A stretch of 64,000 bases of DNA from Nodosilinea nodulosa PCC 7104 (GCF_000309385.1 NZ_JH976537.1:3006815-3070814); one strand, 5' to 3'; counted from the stretch's first letter, positions 44,701 to 53,611 are shown. Numbers and translations are program-made. Notes: generated from the sequence alone by a model not told the origin.

Positions 44701-46223
44701 TCTGCTGCCCTCCGCAGGGGGTTCCATCTCAGGTCGTAGCGCAACCGAAAGCCCAGATAGGTCTCTGTGAAAGCGTTGCGCTGCTGCACGCTGACTCCGG
44801 CCCGCAGGTTGTCGATAACTTGGGCGTCGTAAAATAGCTCCCACACGTCGGGAGTTGGCCTACCGCTGGCCTGGCGCAGATCGCTGTTCGAGAGCTGGCG
44901 ACCGTAGCCCAGCCCCAGGCGATCGCCCGGCATAAATACATCCAGTCCGTTGAGGCCCAGGCTGTAGGTCTGGCCGCTGGCCCCCAGGGTTTGGTTGGTG
45001 TACCAGCCGTAGCGACCAAAAAAGCCCAGCCTGAGACCGGGAATAAAGGCCTCAGCGTTGAGGCCAAAGCCGGTTTCGCGATCGCCCGGCAGTGGGCCAA
45101 ACTGGCCGTTGCCCCGGTCGATGGCAAAGATTTCGTCAAAGCCATCGCGGCGGCCCGCATCGGTTGAAGTCACGTAGGTGCCGCGCACAATGGCATTGCC
45201 AAACCGCACCCCCACTTCTCCAGCAAAGGAGTCAATGGCAAAGCTGCCCAGGTCGCGGCTCGACGAAAAGGCCGTGGCGGTCAGCGACAGCGCATCCACC
45301 GGGGTCCAGTTCACCAGGGCACCCGGTCGCGAGGCCACATTCACAGTGCTCAGCGCCGGGTTGGTCTGAAACACCGGGTTAAAGAAATGGGTCAGCGAGT
45401 CCTTGGCAAAGCTGTTGCGATCGAGGTACGAGGTCAAATCCATCAGCCCCACCGTCAGCCGCAGCTCGGGCAGGTTGGCGGGGGAAGCCGTCAGGTACAG
45501 CTCGCTGAGGCTAAGGCCGGTTTGGTCGGTGTCAGAAAAGGCCTGCCCAGTGCTCAGATCGACCGTAGCTCCCACAAACACCGAGGGGCTGAGCACGTAA
45601 ATTCCCCCCACTCGCAGCCGGGCCGAACCCTCGCCACCCTCTTGCAAATAGGCCGCCTGCGCAAATACCTCAGAGCGCTCCGCCGGGGCCAGCGTGGCCT
45701 CTGGCTTGGGGGTGGGCACAGCGGGCGGCAAAACCTCCTGCTCGGACTGAGCGGCGTTGCCAGCTACAGGCTCCAGCACGGTTGGCGCCGCATCTGAGGC
45801 CTGACTCGGCGCGGGTGTCCCGGCGGGAAGTGTCCCAGGCGCCTCTGCCCCGGTCGCCGACACCAGCGGCCTGCCCTGGGCCAGCCCCAGGCCTGGTCTG
45901 GGCTTCGCCGCGCCTGGCTTGGGTAACGGCAAAGGGGTGGGGGCCGGCGGTGACCCCACTGCTAGCCTGGCGGCATCATGTTCGGGGGGCAGACCGGGCC
46001 TAGATGTATCGCGATCGCTGGTCAACGTATCGCCCCCAGGTAAATTCCCTGGAGATAGCCCGCCGTTAGATAAAGCGTCTGCTGCCCAAGTATTGTCAGA
46101 TAATTCGCTGCCCCAGGCGGCGGGGGCAAGCCCAAGCAGCGCTGTTGCCAGCACCAGACCTGTTGCCGCGCCAGGGTTTAGCGCATATCGCAGCGCTAAC
46201 CAAGCACCCATAGAATGCTTCAT
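44697..46223 (-). CDS. Outer-membrane beta-barrel protein, first gene of the cellulose operon
   Basis: The 508-residue protein has a signal peptide (GLVLATALLGLAPAAWG) and a Pro/Ala-rich linker (about 70-180). A C-terminal stretch follows with alternating strands ending in aromatic residues (LRVGGIYVLSPSVFVGATVDLS, TYLGFRLRYDLRW), typical of a porin-like barrel. It overlaps the TPR gene by four bases (ATGA), so the two are made together. I infer that it supplies the outer-membrane pore that BcsC has as its own C-terminal domain elsewhere. It could instead be an unrelated porin. Confidence 0.75.
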   Translation of the reverse strand: MKHSMGAWLALRYALNPGAATGLVLATALLGLAPAAWGSELSDNTWAADALSNGGLSPGNLPGGDTLTSDRDTSRPGLPPEHDAARLAVGSPPAPTPLPLPKPGAAKPRPGLGLAQGRPLVSATGAEAPGTLPAGTPAPSQASDAAPTVLEPVAGNAAQSEQEVLPPAVPTPKPEATLAPAERSEVFAQAAYLQEGGEGSARLRVGGIYVLSPSVFVGATVDLSTGQAFSDTDQTGLSLSELYLTASPANLPELRLTVGLMDLTSYLDRNSFAKDSLTHFFNPVFQTNPALSTVNVASRPGALVNWTPVDALSLTATAFSSSRDLGSFAIDSFAGEVGVRFGNAIVRGTYVTSTDAGRRDGFDEIFAIDRGNGQFGPLPGDRETGFGLNAEAFIPGLRLGFFGRYGWYTNQTLGASGQTYSLGLNGLDVFMPGDRLGLGYGRQLSNSDLRQASGRPTPDVWELFYDAQVIDNLRAGVSVQQRNAFTETYLGFRLRYDLRWNPLRRAAE

Positions 46224-46900
46224 AGAATACTCAAATATGACTGGATCAAAATAAGCGTAAAAGCTATATCCGACTTCTTAGAAGCCAGATTAAAAGGCAT
46301 AGACTGGACGCTTCAGGTAGCCACCAGTAGAGATCAGAATAGGGTTATCTAAAACTCTCTTTTCTGCTTTGGGCAAGCCAAAATAATCGAAATCGCTGTG
46401 CATTTTGCTGGTAATTTGGGCGAAAAACCTGGGGTTAAGGCCTCAGATCGCCAGGGAGCACGGCTTAATTATTAGCGTTAAAAATGCTAAAAACTAGATG
46501 GCTTTACATATTTGTGGCTTGGATAAAGAAGGCTGAAAATCCAAGTGTAGTCACCCAGTGATGCAATAACCCTGCCGAAGAAATTTTAGATTGAAGACAG
46601 TTTGGAATCAGGTATTAGCGCTACCTCCTCCTACAGATAGATTTCACCCCGTCAGGATAAAATGTCCATAAATTTCCGAGCCTGGGAAATTCTATATGGA
46701 GTTGCAAAAGCCATGCCTTTAGCGTGGAGATCCGCTATGGGCTGTGGTTGTATAAGGTGAGGCGGCGATTCTCACGCTGCTAAGGCCCGTCCCTAGGGCG
46801 TTAGGTTCCCTCGTTTTGCTGCCAGCACTTCCTTCCTCAACTCCTCTATCGGCGGCTTCTCCAGCAGTCCTTTAAACCCCAGGGCAGCGGACAGAGATCT
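46224..46900. other. A+T-rich gap upstream of the cellulose operon
   Basis: Nearly 680 bases with no clear gene. It should contain the promoter of the leftward cellulose operon and, near 46900, that of the rightward lipoprotein gene. A small hairpin AATTTCC-GAGCCT-GGGAAATT lies near 46673-46694. A minus-strand open frame of about 56 codons ending at 46793 runs into the start of the next gene and may be a gene remnant. Confidence 0.55.
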
Positions 46901-46969
46901 ATGGAGAACCCTGTGGGTAGCTCTCGCCAGGGTGGAATGTGCTGGGTCGATCTTCCCTACCTATTGGCA

Positions 46970-47704
46970 ATGATGCTTTCACAGCTAAAGAAAACTGGGC
47001 TACTGCTGGCATTTATGCTGGTGGTCTGTACGGGGTGCCGCGCCCCGCTGCTGTTGTCCCCTCCCCCCATCGCAGAGGCGACCACCTTGACGATCGAGGT
47101 CATTGCTCTGGATGGTGGGGAGTTTGCCCTGGCAGGCACTACAAACTTGCCCGACAACACTCAGCTTACGGCCATTGCCCTGCGCTATCTGGTGCCTGAA
47201 CGGGCCATCTCTGGGGACAGCCCGCTCTACTCGGTGCTGGACTACCAGCCGGTCACCGTTGCCAAGGGCAAGTGGTCAACCCAACTCAGCCTCTGGCAGG
47301 TGGGCGCCGATGGTCGCTACCAGGAACCCTGGCAGGCCCAGGCCCAGGCGCTTAAGCTGGTGGCTCAGCCCAGTGAGACGGTGCAGTTTGCCATTACGCT
47401 GGCTCCCCATCGTTTGGGAGCAGCCCTCAGTAATAGCCAGCTTCAAGGCGGTGGCCAACAGCGACTCGCTGCCTTGCTGCGGCTGACCCCTGCTGGAGAG
47501 CCCTTTTTGTGGGCCGACCAGTCTCTGGCGGTAGGTCTGCCAACCGGACGAACGACTCCTCCGGCAGGTGTGTTGGCCCGCACCAACGGCGGCTGGGGCG
47601 ATCGCTACCTGCTGGTGCCCGAGCCACCCCTGCCCTATACCCTGACTCCCGCAGACGAGCGTCAGACTACGGCTCCCCTCACCCCAGACGAGCTGCTGCG
47701 CTAG
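46970..47704 (+). CDS. Probable exported lipoprotein, hypothetical
   Basis: With the ATG at 46970 (MMLSQLKK) the product is 244 residues and begins with a good signal sequence (TGLLLAFMLVVCTGC), whose Cys fits a lipobox loosely. An earlier in-frame ATG at 46901 would put 23 odd residues before it. The mature part has beta-rich stretches (LTIEVIALDGGEFALAGTTNLP) and looks like a periplasmic beta-sandwich. I recognise no named family. It is a single gene on the plus strand between two minus-strand units. Confidence 0.7.
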   Translation: MMLSQLKKTGLLLAFMLVVCTGCRAPLLLSPPPIAEATTLTIEVIALDGGEFALAGTTNLPDNTQLTAIALRYLVPERAISGDSPLYSVLDYQPVTVAKGKWSTQLSLWQVGADGRYQEPWQAQAQALKLVAQPSETVQFAITLAPHRLGAALSNSQLQGGGQQRLAALLRLTPAGEPFLWADQSLAVGLPTGRTTPPAGVLARTNGGWGDRYLLVPEPPLPYTLTPADERQTTAPLTPDELLR

Positions 47705-47830
47705 ATCTGCCCAGTCTTCTGCGGCGCAAGTTTAGATACTGTTTTTAGGGCTAGGGAGCAGGGGAGCTAGGGGAGCCAAGCGACCCTGCCCCCGGCTTAG
47801 GAATAGCCCCCAAACGCTCGCCCTAAAGCA

Positions 47831-48373
47831 CTAGGATTGCAGGGAGGGTTGAGCGGTAGGACATTCTGAATTGCGAATGGTGCCGTCGGGCATCACGGTC
47901 TGACAAAATTTAGCTCCAGTCAGGTTGGCTCGCCTCAGGCTGGCCCCGGTCAAGTTGGTGTAGCGCAGGTTGGCCCAATAGAGGTTGGCATAGGTCAGGT
48001 CGGCCTGGGTCAGGTTGGCCCCCTCTAGGTTGGCGTGGCTGAGGTCGGCGTGGTCAAGGCAGCTCTCGCGCAGATCGGCATTGACAAAGGTGGCGCGGTG
48101 ACAGCGTACCCTGTGCAGATCGGCCTCGCGCAGCACGGCATTTGCCAGGGAGGTGCCCCGCAGGTTGGCGTGGGCCAGCGTAATTTGATACCCGTCGATG
48201 TGGGTCAGGTCGGCCTGGCTCAGGTTTGCTCGGGTCAGATTGGTGCGGCGCAGGTCGGCATCGACCAGGTGGGCTGCGGTCAAATCTAACCCCTGCAAAT
48301 CCAGCCCGTGCAGGTCGCGAACGCCCGATTGGTAGTAGCGGTTGATCAGTTCTCGTAGGGTCGCTGAGGTCAT
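47831..48373 (-). CDS. Pentapeptide-repeat protein
   Basis: The 180-residue protein is mostly A(D/N)Lxx repeats (for example LTRANLSQADLTH, LDHADLSHANLEGANLTQADL) from about residue 20 to 165, which fold as a right-handed four-sided helix. Cyanobacteria have many such proteins, and most roles are unknown. There is no signal peptide, so it should be cytoplasmic. The plus-strand lipoprotein gene converges from the left. Confidence 0.92.
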   Translation of the reverse strand: MTSATLRELINRYYQSGVRDLHGLDLQGLDLTAAHLVDADLRRTNLTRANLSQADLTHIDGYQITLAHANLRGTSLANAVLREADLHRVRCHRATFVNADLRESCLDHADLSHANLEGANLTQADLTYANLYWANLRYTNLTGASLRRANLTGAKFCQTVMPDGTIRNSECPTAQPSLQS

Positions 48374-48508
48374 TGCTGTAGTGCCCTTGGGGAAAGGCTA
48401 AAAAGAATGCAAAAACAATGGGAGCGGCTGTTACACCTACCCCCATTGTCGCGCCGCGATCGCGCCAGCGTATCAAGCATTACAAGAATGCTACATTTTC
48501 AGCCCAGG

Positions 48509-48853
48509 CTAGATGCGCCCGACACCTTTGCTGCGCTCATCGGACTGAGTGGTAACTTTACCAGTCTCGTCAGTTTGGTTGATTTCGCGCAGTTCGGCCT
48601 GGCGCTGGGCCTTCTGGGCCTCTTCCTCTTCGCGCAGGTCGCCGGGCTCATTGATGTACATTTCAGGCTCAATGGGGTAGTTGTTGGCCAGACCTTCCTT
48701 ATCTACGGTTTGGCCAGCACTGGTGTCGATAGAGTTTCCCGACTCATCCCGCACTTGCTTGAAGTTGGCACCCTCACGCTCTTTGCGGGCAGCGGTTTCT
48801 GCCGGAATCATATGAGGGTCGTAGTTATCACTGTCAACTCTAGGATTGGACAT
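48509..48853 (-). CDS. Hydrophilic hypothetical protein, 114 aa
   Basis: A very polar, Glu/Asp/Lys-rich protein with no hydrophobic core. It opens SNPRVDSDNYDPHMIPAE and has a charged middle helix (LREEEEAQKAQRQAELREI). It may be largely disordered. A GGAGG site precedes the ATG. The family is unknown to me. A hairpin with 7-bp arms at 48886-48915 lies in its 5' region. Confidence 0.7.
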   Translation of the reverse strand: MSNPRVDSDNYDPHMIPAETAARKEREGANFKQVRDESGNSIDTSAGQTVDKEGLANNYPIEPEMYINEPGDLREEEEAQKAQRQAELREINQTDETGKVTTQSDERSKGVGRI

Positions 48854-48885
48854 GGAGCCTCCGTTGCAAATAATTTAGCGACTTA

Positions 48886-48915
48886 GGTAGGCTTAAATCT
48901 TGCAATCGGCCTACC
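48886..48915 (-). promoter_or_regulatory. Stem-loop in the 5' region of the hydrophilic protein gene
   Basis: GGTAGGC and GCCTACC pair across a 16-base loop, about 33 bases upstream of the start. A regulatory leader or operator is possible; nothing more can be said. Confidence 0.4.
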
Positions 48916-49119
48916 AATCACTAAACCAACCTTAAAGCTGCATCCGCTTCCCTGTATCTACCGAGGGGATGGGCTGTTTCTATGCCCTTTGAAGGAGAGG
49001 AGAAAGCCTTATTTTTCAGCAGCGAAAGTAAATTTTATGGGTACCGATTGATGGGGAAAGCGGCTTTTGTGGCAATGTTTTTGGCATGGGCGAAGAATTA
49101 AACGTGAAGGATTGAACCT

Positions 49120-49434
49120 GTGATTTTAGAAGCTGCAGTTTTGACCGTTAAGCCTGGTGCTCAAATAGACTTTGAGGAAGCCTTTCGCCAGGCATCCAGC
49201 ATTATTGCCGCAATGCCGGGCTATATCTCCCACGAGCTACAGCGCTGTATCGAAACTGAAAACCAGTATTTGCTGCTGGTGCGCTGGCACACCCTAGAAG
49301 ATCACACGGTGGGGTTTCGCCAGTCGCCCGAGTATCAGACCTGGCGATCGCTGCTGCACCATTTCTACGATCCGTTTCCCACCGTTGAACATTACGAATC
49401 GGTGTTAAGTCATGCCAGATTTCCCCAATCTTGA
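49120..49434 (+). CDS. Antibiotic-biosynthesis-monooxygenase-like (ABM) protein
   Basis: The 104-residue protein (GTG start) has the ferredoxin-like ABM fold: LEAAVLTVKPGAQIDFEEAF, then GYISHELQRCIETENQYLLLVRWHTLEDH and a C-terminal PFPTVEHYESV. Such small dimers include monooxygenases and unknown cofactor-free enzymes. Its last 23 bases overlap the start of the acetyltransferase gene in another frame, so the two are translationally coupled. Confidence 0.9.
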   Translation: MILEAAVLTVKPGAQIDFEEAFRQASSIIAAMPGYISHELQRCIETENQYLLLVRWHTLEDHTVGFRQSPEYQTWRSLLHHFYDPFPTVEHYESVLSHARFPQS

Positions 49435-49948
49435 GACTCCGCGTCTGTGGCTACGTCAGGCAACCGAAGCCGACGCAGAAGCTATCTTTCGGCTCTTTTT
49501 AGATCCTCAGGTGACACAATTTCACGACCTCGATACCTTCACTCATATCGATCAGGCTAGAGCTGTGATTGAGCGTCGCAAAAAGGGGTTTGAGAGCGAT
49601 CGCGGCATCCGCTGGGCGATCGCTCTCAAACTCCAAAATATTCCCATTGGCTCCTGCGGGTTTACCTGGGATAGAGCGTTAGATCAAGCCGAGGTTGGTT
49701 TTGAACTGGCCAGTAAATTTTGGCGACAAGGCATCATGACAGAAGCGCTGACTGCCGTCTTGAGCTATGGCTTTGAAGTGAAAAATTTAGAGCGCGTGAC
49801 GGCTGAAATTATGCTCGACAATATAGCCTCCAGACAATTGCTCAAAAAACTAGGGTTTCAAAGCCAGGAAATACTTAAAAAACGCGGCTTTTGGAAAGGG
49901 AAACACCACGATTTGGAACAGTTTGTACTGAGTAAGCCACAGCCTTGA
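49412..49948 (+). CDS. GNAT-family N-acetyltransferase (RimJ/RimL-like)
   Basis: The 178-residue protein opens ETPRLWLRQATEADAEAIFRLF and has the acetyl-CoA binding part WRQGIMTEALTAVLSYGFE, then LERVTAEIMLDNIASRQLLKKLGF. These are typical of RimJ/RimL-type acetyltransferases acting on protein N termini or small amines. The substrate is unknown. It overlaps the ABM gene by 23 bases. Confidence 0.92.
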   Translation: MPDFPNLETPRLWLRQATEADAEAIFRLFLDPQVTQFHDLDTFTHIDQARAVIERRKKGFESDRGIRWAIALKLQNIPIGSCGFTWDRALDQAEVGFELASKFWRQGIMTEALTAVLSYGFEVKNLERVTAEIMLDNIASRQLLKKLGFQSQEILKKRGFWKGKHHDLEQFVLSKPQP

Positions 49949-49992
49949 TGCCCTATCGTTCCTATACTCCGTGTGAGATGCCTATGATGGCT

Positions 49993-50023
49993 CTCCTGCG
50001 CCTCGTATGAGGATCCGCAGGAG
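49993..50023. terminator. Hairpin between convergent acetyltransferase and glcD genes
   Basis: CTCCTGCG and CGCAGGAG form an outer 8-bp stem, with inner CCTC-GTAT-GAGG. Only a weak pyrimidine run follows. It sits where two transcripts meet and probably ends one or both. Confidence 0.55.
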
Positions 50024-50087
50024 CTTTCGGAGAGGTGATGTCAACGCTGGAACGTTGGCGCGATAGAAAGCGGGCGGGTTATTATCC

Positions 50088-51560
50088 CTAAAACCGCTCT
50101 ACCTCTGGCAGGGCTGCTGCCGCTACGCTGCGGGCCGCTTCGCCACAGGTGCGAGGGGTGGGCAACAGCTTGGTCGGGTTGGCCAGCATATTCGGGTCAA
50201 AAGCCTGCCGCACCCAGCCCATCGTCTCCAGGTCGGTGGGCGAAAACATGTCGGGCATGTAGCAGCGCTTGTCGGCCCCGATGCCGTGCTCGCCCGAAAT
50301 ACTGCCTCCCACCCGCACGCACAGCTTGAGAATGTCGCCGCCCAGCTCCTCCACCTGTTCGAGCTGGCCGGGAATGGCGTTGTCGTAGAGAATTAGCGGG
50401 TGCAGGTTGCCATCGCCAGCGTGGAAGACGTTGGCCACCCGGTAGCCGTGGCGATCGCCCAGGGCCTCAATCTCCTTCAGTACGTAGGGCAGCTGGGTGC
50501 GGGGAATCACGCCATCCTGCACGTAGTAGTCGGGGCTGAGCTTGCCCATGGCGGCAAAGGCGGCCTTGCGGCCCTTCCACAGGCGCAGCCGCTCGTCGGG
50601 GTCGGTGGCAACGGTGATGGTGCGAGCGCCGTTTTGGCGGCAGAGGGTGGTGATGCGATCGCCCGTAGCGGCCACCTCCGCCGGTAGCCCGTCGATCTCA
50701 ATCAGCAAAACCGCCGCCGCATCGCGGGGGTAGCAGTTGGTGGCCACCACGTCTTCCACAGCGTTGAGGCTAAAGTTGTCCATCATTTCCATCCCGGCGG
50801 GGATGATGCCCGCGCTGGTAATTGCCGAGACGGCCTCCCCCGCCGCCTCCACTGAGGTGAAATCGGCCAGCAGCACCTGAATCGACTGGGGCGCTTTGAG
50901 AATGCGCAGGGTAATTTCGGTGGCGATGCCCAGGGTGCCCTCGGAGCCGACAAACAGGCCGCAGAGGTCATAGCCAGGGGTTTCGGCTACCTGGCCGCCG
51001 ATATCGGCAATGTCGCCATTGGGCAGTACCACCTTCAGCCCCAGCACGTGGTTGGTGGTGACGCCGTACTTGAGGCAGTGCACCCCGCCCGAGTTCTCCG
51101 CTACGTTGCCGCCCACCGAGCACACCGACTGGCTGGAGGGGTCGGGGGCGTAGTAAAAGCCCGCGCCGCTGACCGCCTGGGTGACCCAGTTGTTGATCAC
51201 CCCCGGCTGCACAGTTACCCGCTGGTTATCCAGATCCACCGCGAGAATCTGATTCATGGTGGCGGTGACAATCAGCACCGAATCTTCGATCGGCAGCGCT
51301 CCGCCCGACAGGCCCGTGCCCGCCCCCCGCGCCACAAAGGGCACCTGAAACTCGTTGCAGATTTTTACCGCCGCCGCCACCTGCTCGGTGGTTTTGGGCA
51401 GTACCACCACCGCTGGCCGCTGCCGGTAGCTGGTCAGGCCGTCGCACTCGTAGACGAGAATTTCTTCTTTGCGGCGCACGACGCGATCGCGCCCTAGCGC
51501 AGCGGTAAACGCATTAATAATCGGTGCCCAATCCATCTGCGATCGCGCTGCTACGGTCAT
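50088..51560 (-). CDS. glcD: Glycolate oxidase/dehydrogenase FAD subunit
   Basis: The 490-residue protein is an FAD-linked oxidase: ATP-like FAD motif VPFVARGAGTGLSGGALP, PDPSSQSVCSVGGNVAENSGG and the C-terminal GSISGEHGIGADKRCYM. It oxidises photorespiratory glycolate to glyoxylate, the precursor of glycine. I use the ATG at 51560 (MTVAARSQ); a GTG at 51569 or an ATG at 51536 are alternatives. No glcE or glcF gene is next to it. Its leader contains a glycine-riboswitch-like aptamer (51666-51746), a direct link between glycine level and glycolate oxidation. Confidence 0.95.
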   Translation of the reverse strand: MTVAARSQMDWAPIINAFTAALGRDRVVRRKEEILVYECDGLTSYRQRPAVVVLPKTTEQVAAAVKICNEFQVPFVARGAGTGLSGGALPIEDSVLIVTATMNQILAVDLDNQRVTVQPGVINNWVTQAVSGAGFYYAPDPSSQSVCSVGGNVAENSGGVHCLKYGVTTNHVLGLKVVLPNGDIADIGGQVAETPGYDLCGLFVGSEGTLGIATEITLRILKAPQSIQVLLADFTSVEAAGEAVSAITSAGIIPAGMEMMDNFSLNAVEDVVATNCYPRDAAAVLLIEIDGLPAEVAATGDRITTLCRQNGARTITVATDPDERLRLWKGRKAAFAAMGKLSPDYYVQDGVIPRTQLPYVLKEIEALGDRHGYRVANVFHAGDGNLHPLILYDNAIPGQLEQVEELGGDILKLCVRVGGSISGEHGIGADKRCYMPDMFSPTDLETMGWVRQAFDPNMLANPTKLLPTPRTCGEAARSVAAAALPEVERF

Positions 51561-51665
51561 GGCCCACACTGCTCAAGATGTCTGTGATCCTACCCTGAAC
51601 GGCGGCGGTCTGGCCGGGCGATCGCCATCGACTCTGGGCGCTGGCGGGCTTTTTGGCCTGCCGCC

Positions 51666-51746
51666 ATTCCCTTCGCCTGAGAGATTGCTGGGTCAGGGCC
51701 TTTCCCCCCTCTGGCGGATACTCTCCAAAACTCTCCTGCCGAGAAT
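51666..51746 (-). promoter_or_regulatory. Glycine riboswitch, single aptamer, in the glcD leader
   Basis: Read on the minus strand, the 81-base segment has the glycine aptamer pattern: GGAGAG near the 5' side, a second GGAGAG, then CGCCAGAGGGGGGAAAGG, and the 3' signature CTCTCAGGCGAAGGGAA. A P1 helix pairs ATTCTC (5') with GGGAAT (3'). The aptamer ends 105 bases before the glcD start. Downstream, TGGCGG and CCGCCA can form another hairpin that may serve as the expression platform; no T run follows it, so control at translation or by another mechanism is likely. The call rests on consensus matching by eye. Confidence 0.82.
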
Positions 51747-51777
51747 AATAGAACCCGCGTTACTAAGGAACCACCCC

Positions 51778-53502
51778 ATGCAAACCGTTGAATGGTGGCA
51801 GAACGCCGTTATTTATCAAATTGTGCCCTGGAGTTTTCTAGACACCGATGGCGATGGCCGCGGCAATCTCAACGGCATTATCGACAAGCTAGACTACATT
51901 GCGGCGCTGGGCGTCGATGCCATTTGGCTGACCCCGATCTACGAGTCGCCCATGGATGATTTGGGCTACGACATCACCGACATGCTCGATATTGACCCGG
52001 TCATTGGCGATCTGTCCGTCTTCGACAAACTGCTGGCGCTCACCCACGCCCGCGGCCTGCGGATGATTGTCGATCAGGTATGGGGGCACACCTCAGATCG
52101 CCACTTCTGGTTTTTAGAAAGCAGCAAAGACCGCAGCAACCCCAAGGCCGACTGGTACGTGTGGGCCGACCCCAAACCCGACGGATCGCCGCCCAACAAC
52201 TGGCTGTCGGCCTTCAACGGTGATTCGGCCTGGGCCTGGGAACCCCAGCGCGAGCAGTATTTCCTCTTTCACTTTCTGCGCAGCCAGCCCAAGCTCAACT
52301 GGAGCAATCCTGACGTGGTGGAAGCCATTTTGCAGCGGGCTAAGTTTTGGCTAGACCGGGGCGTTGATGGCTTTCGCATCGATGCGCCCAATTTCTTTCT
52401 GCACGATCCGGAACTGCGAGATGAACCAGTGCGCCCCGAGGATGCTCCCCATCCCGACGGCATCGACCCTAAAAACCCGATGGCCAAGCTGATGTTTGAA
52501 AACAGCTTTTGTCGGCCTGAGGCGCTGGAGGTGCTGAGGCCGGTGCGCGAGCTCATCGACCAATACCCCAGCACCGTCACCCTGGCTGAGGTCACCCTCT
52601 GCGAAGACTCGATTCAGCTGTCGAGCGAGTATGTGATGGGCAATCAGCGATCGCACCTGGCCTACAACAGCGCCCTGCTGGTCGAAGAACCCATCAGCGC
52701 CGACCTCATGCGCAACACCCTGGCCAAGGTTGAAAAGCATTTCCTCAACGGGGGCAACTGCTGGATGGTCGGCAACCACGACTACGGTCGCCTGCGCAGC
52801 CGCTGGACAGGGTGCGATCGCGAGGGCACCCCCTATCCCGAAACCTTTTATCACCAGATGGCGGCGATGCTGGTGGCCATGTCCGGCGCCCTCTGCCTCT
52901 ACCAGGGCGATGAGCTAGGTCTCAACGAGGCCCGCATTCCCGAAGATATCCCCGAGAGCCAGATTCAAGATCCCTTTGGCAAGGCTCTTTACCCCGATGT
53001 CGTCGGACGCGATGGCTCGCGCACCCCCATGCCCTGGCAGGCCACCGCCGTAAGTGCCGGATTCTCCAGCCATGCCAGCACCTGGCTGCCCATTCCCGAG
53101 AGCCACCGCCCGCGGGCCGTAGATGCTCAGACCGAGGATCCTAGCTCGCTGCTCAATACCTGGCGGCGGCTGTTGCACTGGCGGCGCCAGCAGCCAGCCC
53201 TCATGCAGGGCGATTGCCGTATTCTCAATGCCGAAGCCCCGCTGTTTGCCTTCATTCGCGAGGCGCCCCAGCAGCGGCTGCTGTGCATTTTCAATCTGAG
53301 CCACGACACGGCCCATTTTGACCTACCTGACGAAATGCTGCCCTGCGTGACCGTCTCTGGGGCCAACCTGGCCGCCAAGCGCAATGGCGACATGCTGCGC
53401 CTGCGGGGCTACGGCTATTTCTTCGGCAACTTGCAGCCCAGCACTCCCCCGGCCAACAGCGGCACCGCCAAGGATGTACGGCACGAAGCCCCCGCCAACT
53501 AG
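51778..53502 (+). CDS. GH13 alpha-glucosidase-type enzyme, first of a tandem pair
   Basis: With the ATG at 51778 (MQTVEWWQNAVIYQIVPWSF) the product is 574 residues; the longer open frame back to 51469 runs through the glcD leader and is not used. Catalytic residues are D202 (GFRIDAPNF), E271 (LAEVTLCED) and D335 (GNHDYGRL). DGSRTPMPW is present, as in oligo-1,6-glucosidase and alpha-glucosidase enzymes. There is no signal peptide, so it should act on alpha-glucosides in the cytoplasm. A second homologous gene follows after 109 bases. Confidence 0.9.
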   Translation: MQTVEWWQNAVIYQIVPWSFLDTDGDGRGNLNGIIDKLDYIAALGVDAIWLTPIYESPMDDLGYDITDMLDIDPVIGDLSVFDKLLALTHARGLRMIVDQVWGHTSDRHFWFLESSKDRSNPKADWYVWADPKPDGSPPNNWLSAFNGDSAWAWEPQREQYFLFHFLRSQPKLNWSNPDVVEAILQRAKFWLDRGVDGFRIDAPNFFLHDPELRDEPVRPEDAPHPDGIDPKNPMAKLMFENSFCRPEALEVLRPVRELIDQYPSTVTLAEVTLCEDSIQLSSEYVMGNQRSHLAYNSALLVEEPISADLMRNTLAKVEKHFLNGGNCWMVGNHDYGRLRSRWTGCDREGTPYPETFYHQMAAMLVAMSGALCLYQGDELGLNEARIPEDIPESQIQDPFGKALYPDVVGRDGSRTPMPWQATAVSAGFSSHASTWLPIPESHRPRAVDAQTEDPSSLLNTWRRLLHWRRQQPALMQGDCRILNAEAPLFAFIREAPQQRLLCIFNLSHDTAHFDLPDEMLPCVTVSGANLAAKRNGDMLRLRGYGYFFGNLQPSTPPANSGTAKDVRHEAPAN

Positions 53503-53611
53503 GCTCAAATCCCGGAGCATCAGGCCCCGGAAGATTAGTCCGCCGCTGCCTACCCCCCAAGCCCCAGAGCGCGCTTTGCTCTTCGCTGTTTTGTTGCTAT
53601 GACTCCAAGCT

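Noticed and set aside
51469..51777. N-terminal extension of the first GH13 gene by 103 codons
   Set aside because: The extra codons run through the antisense of glcD and its riboswitch-like leader and do not resemble GH13 sequence; the ATG at 51778 starts at the normal family N terminus.
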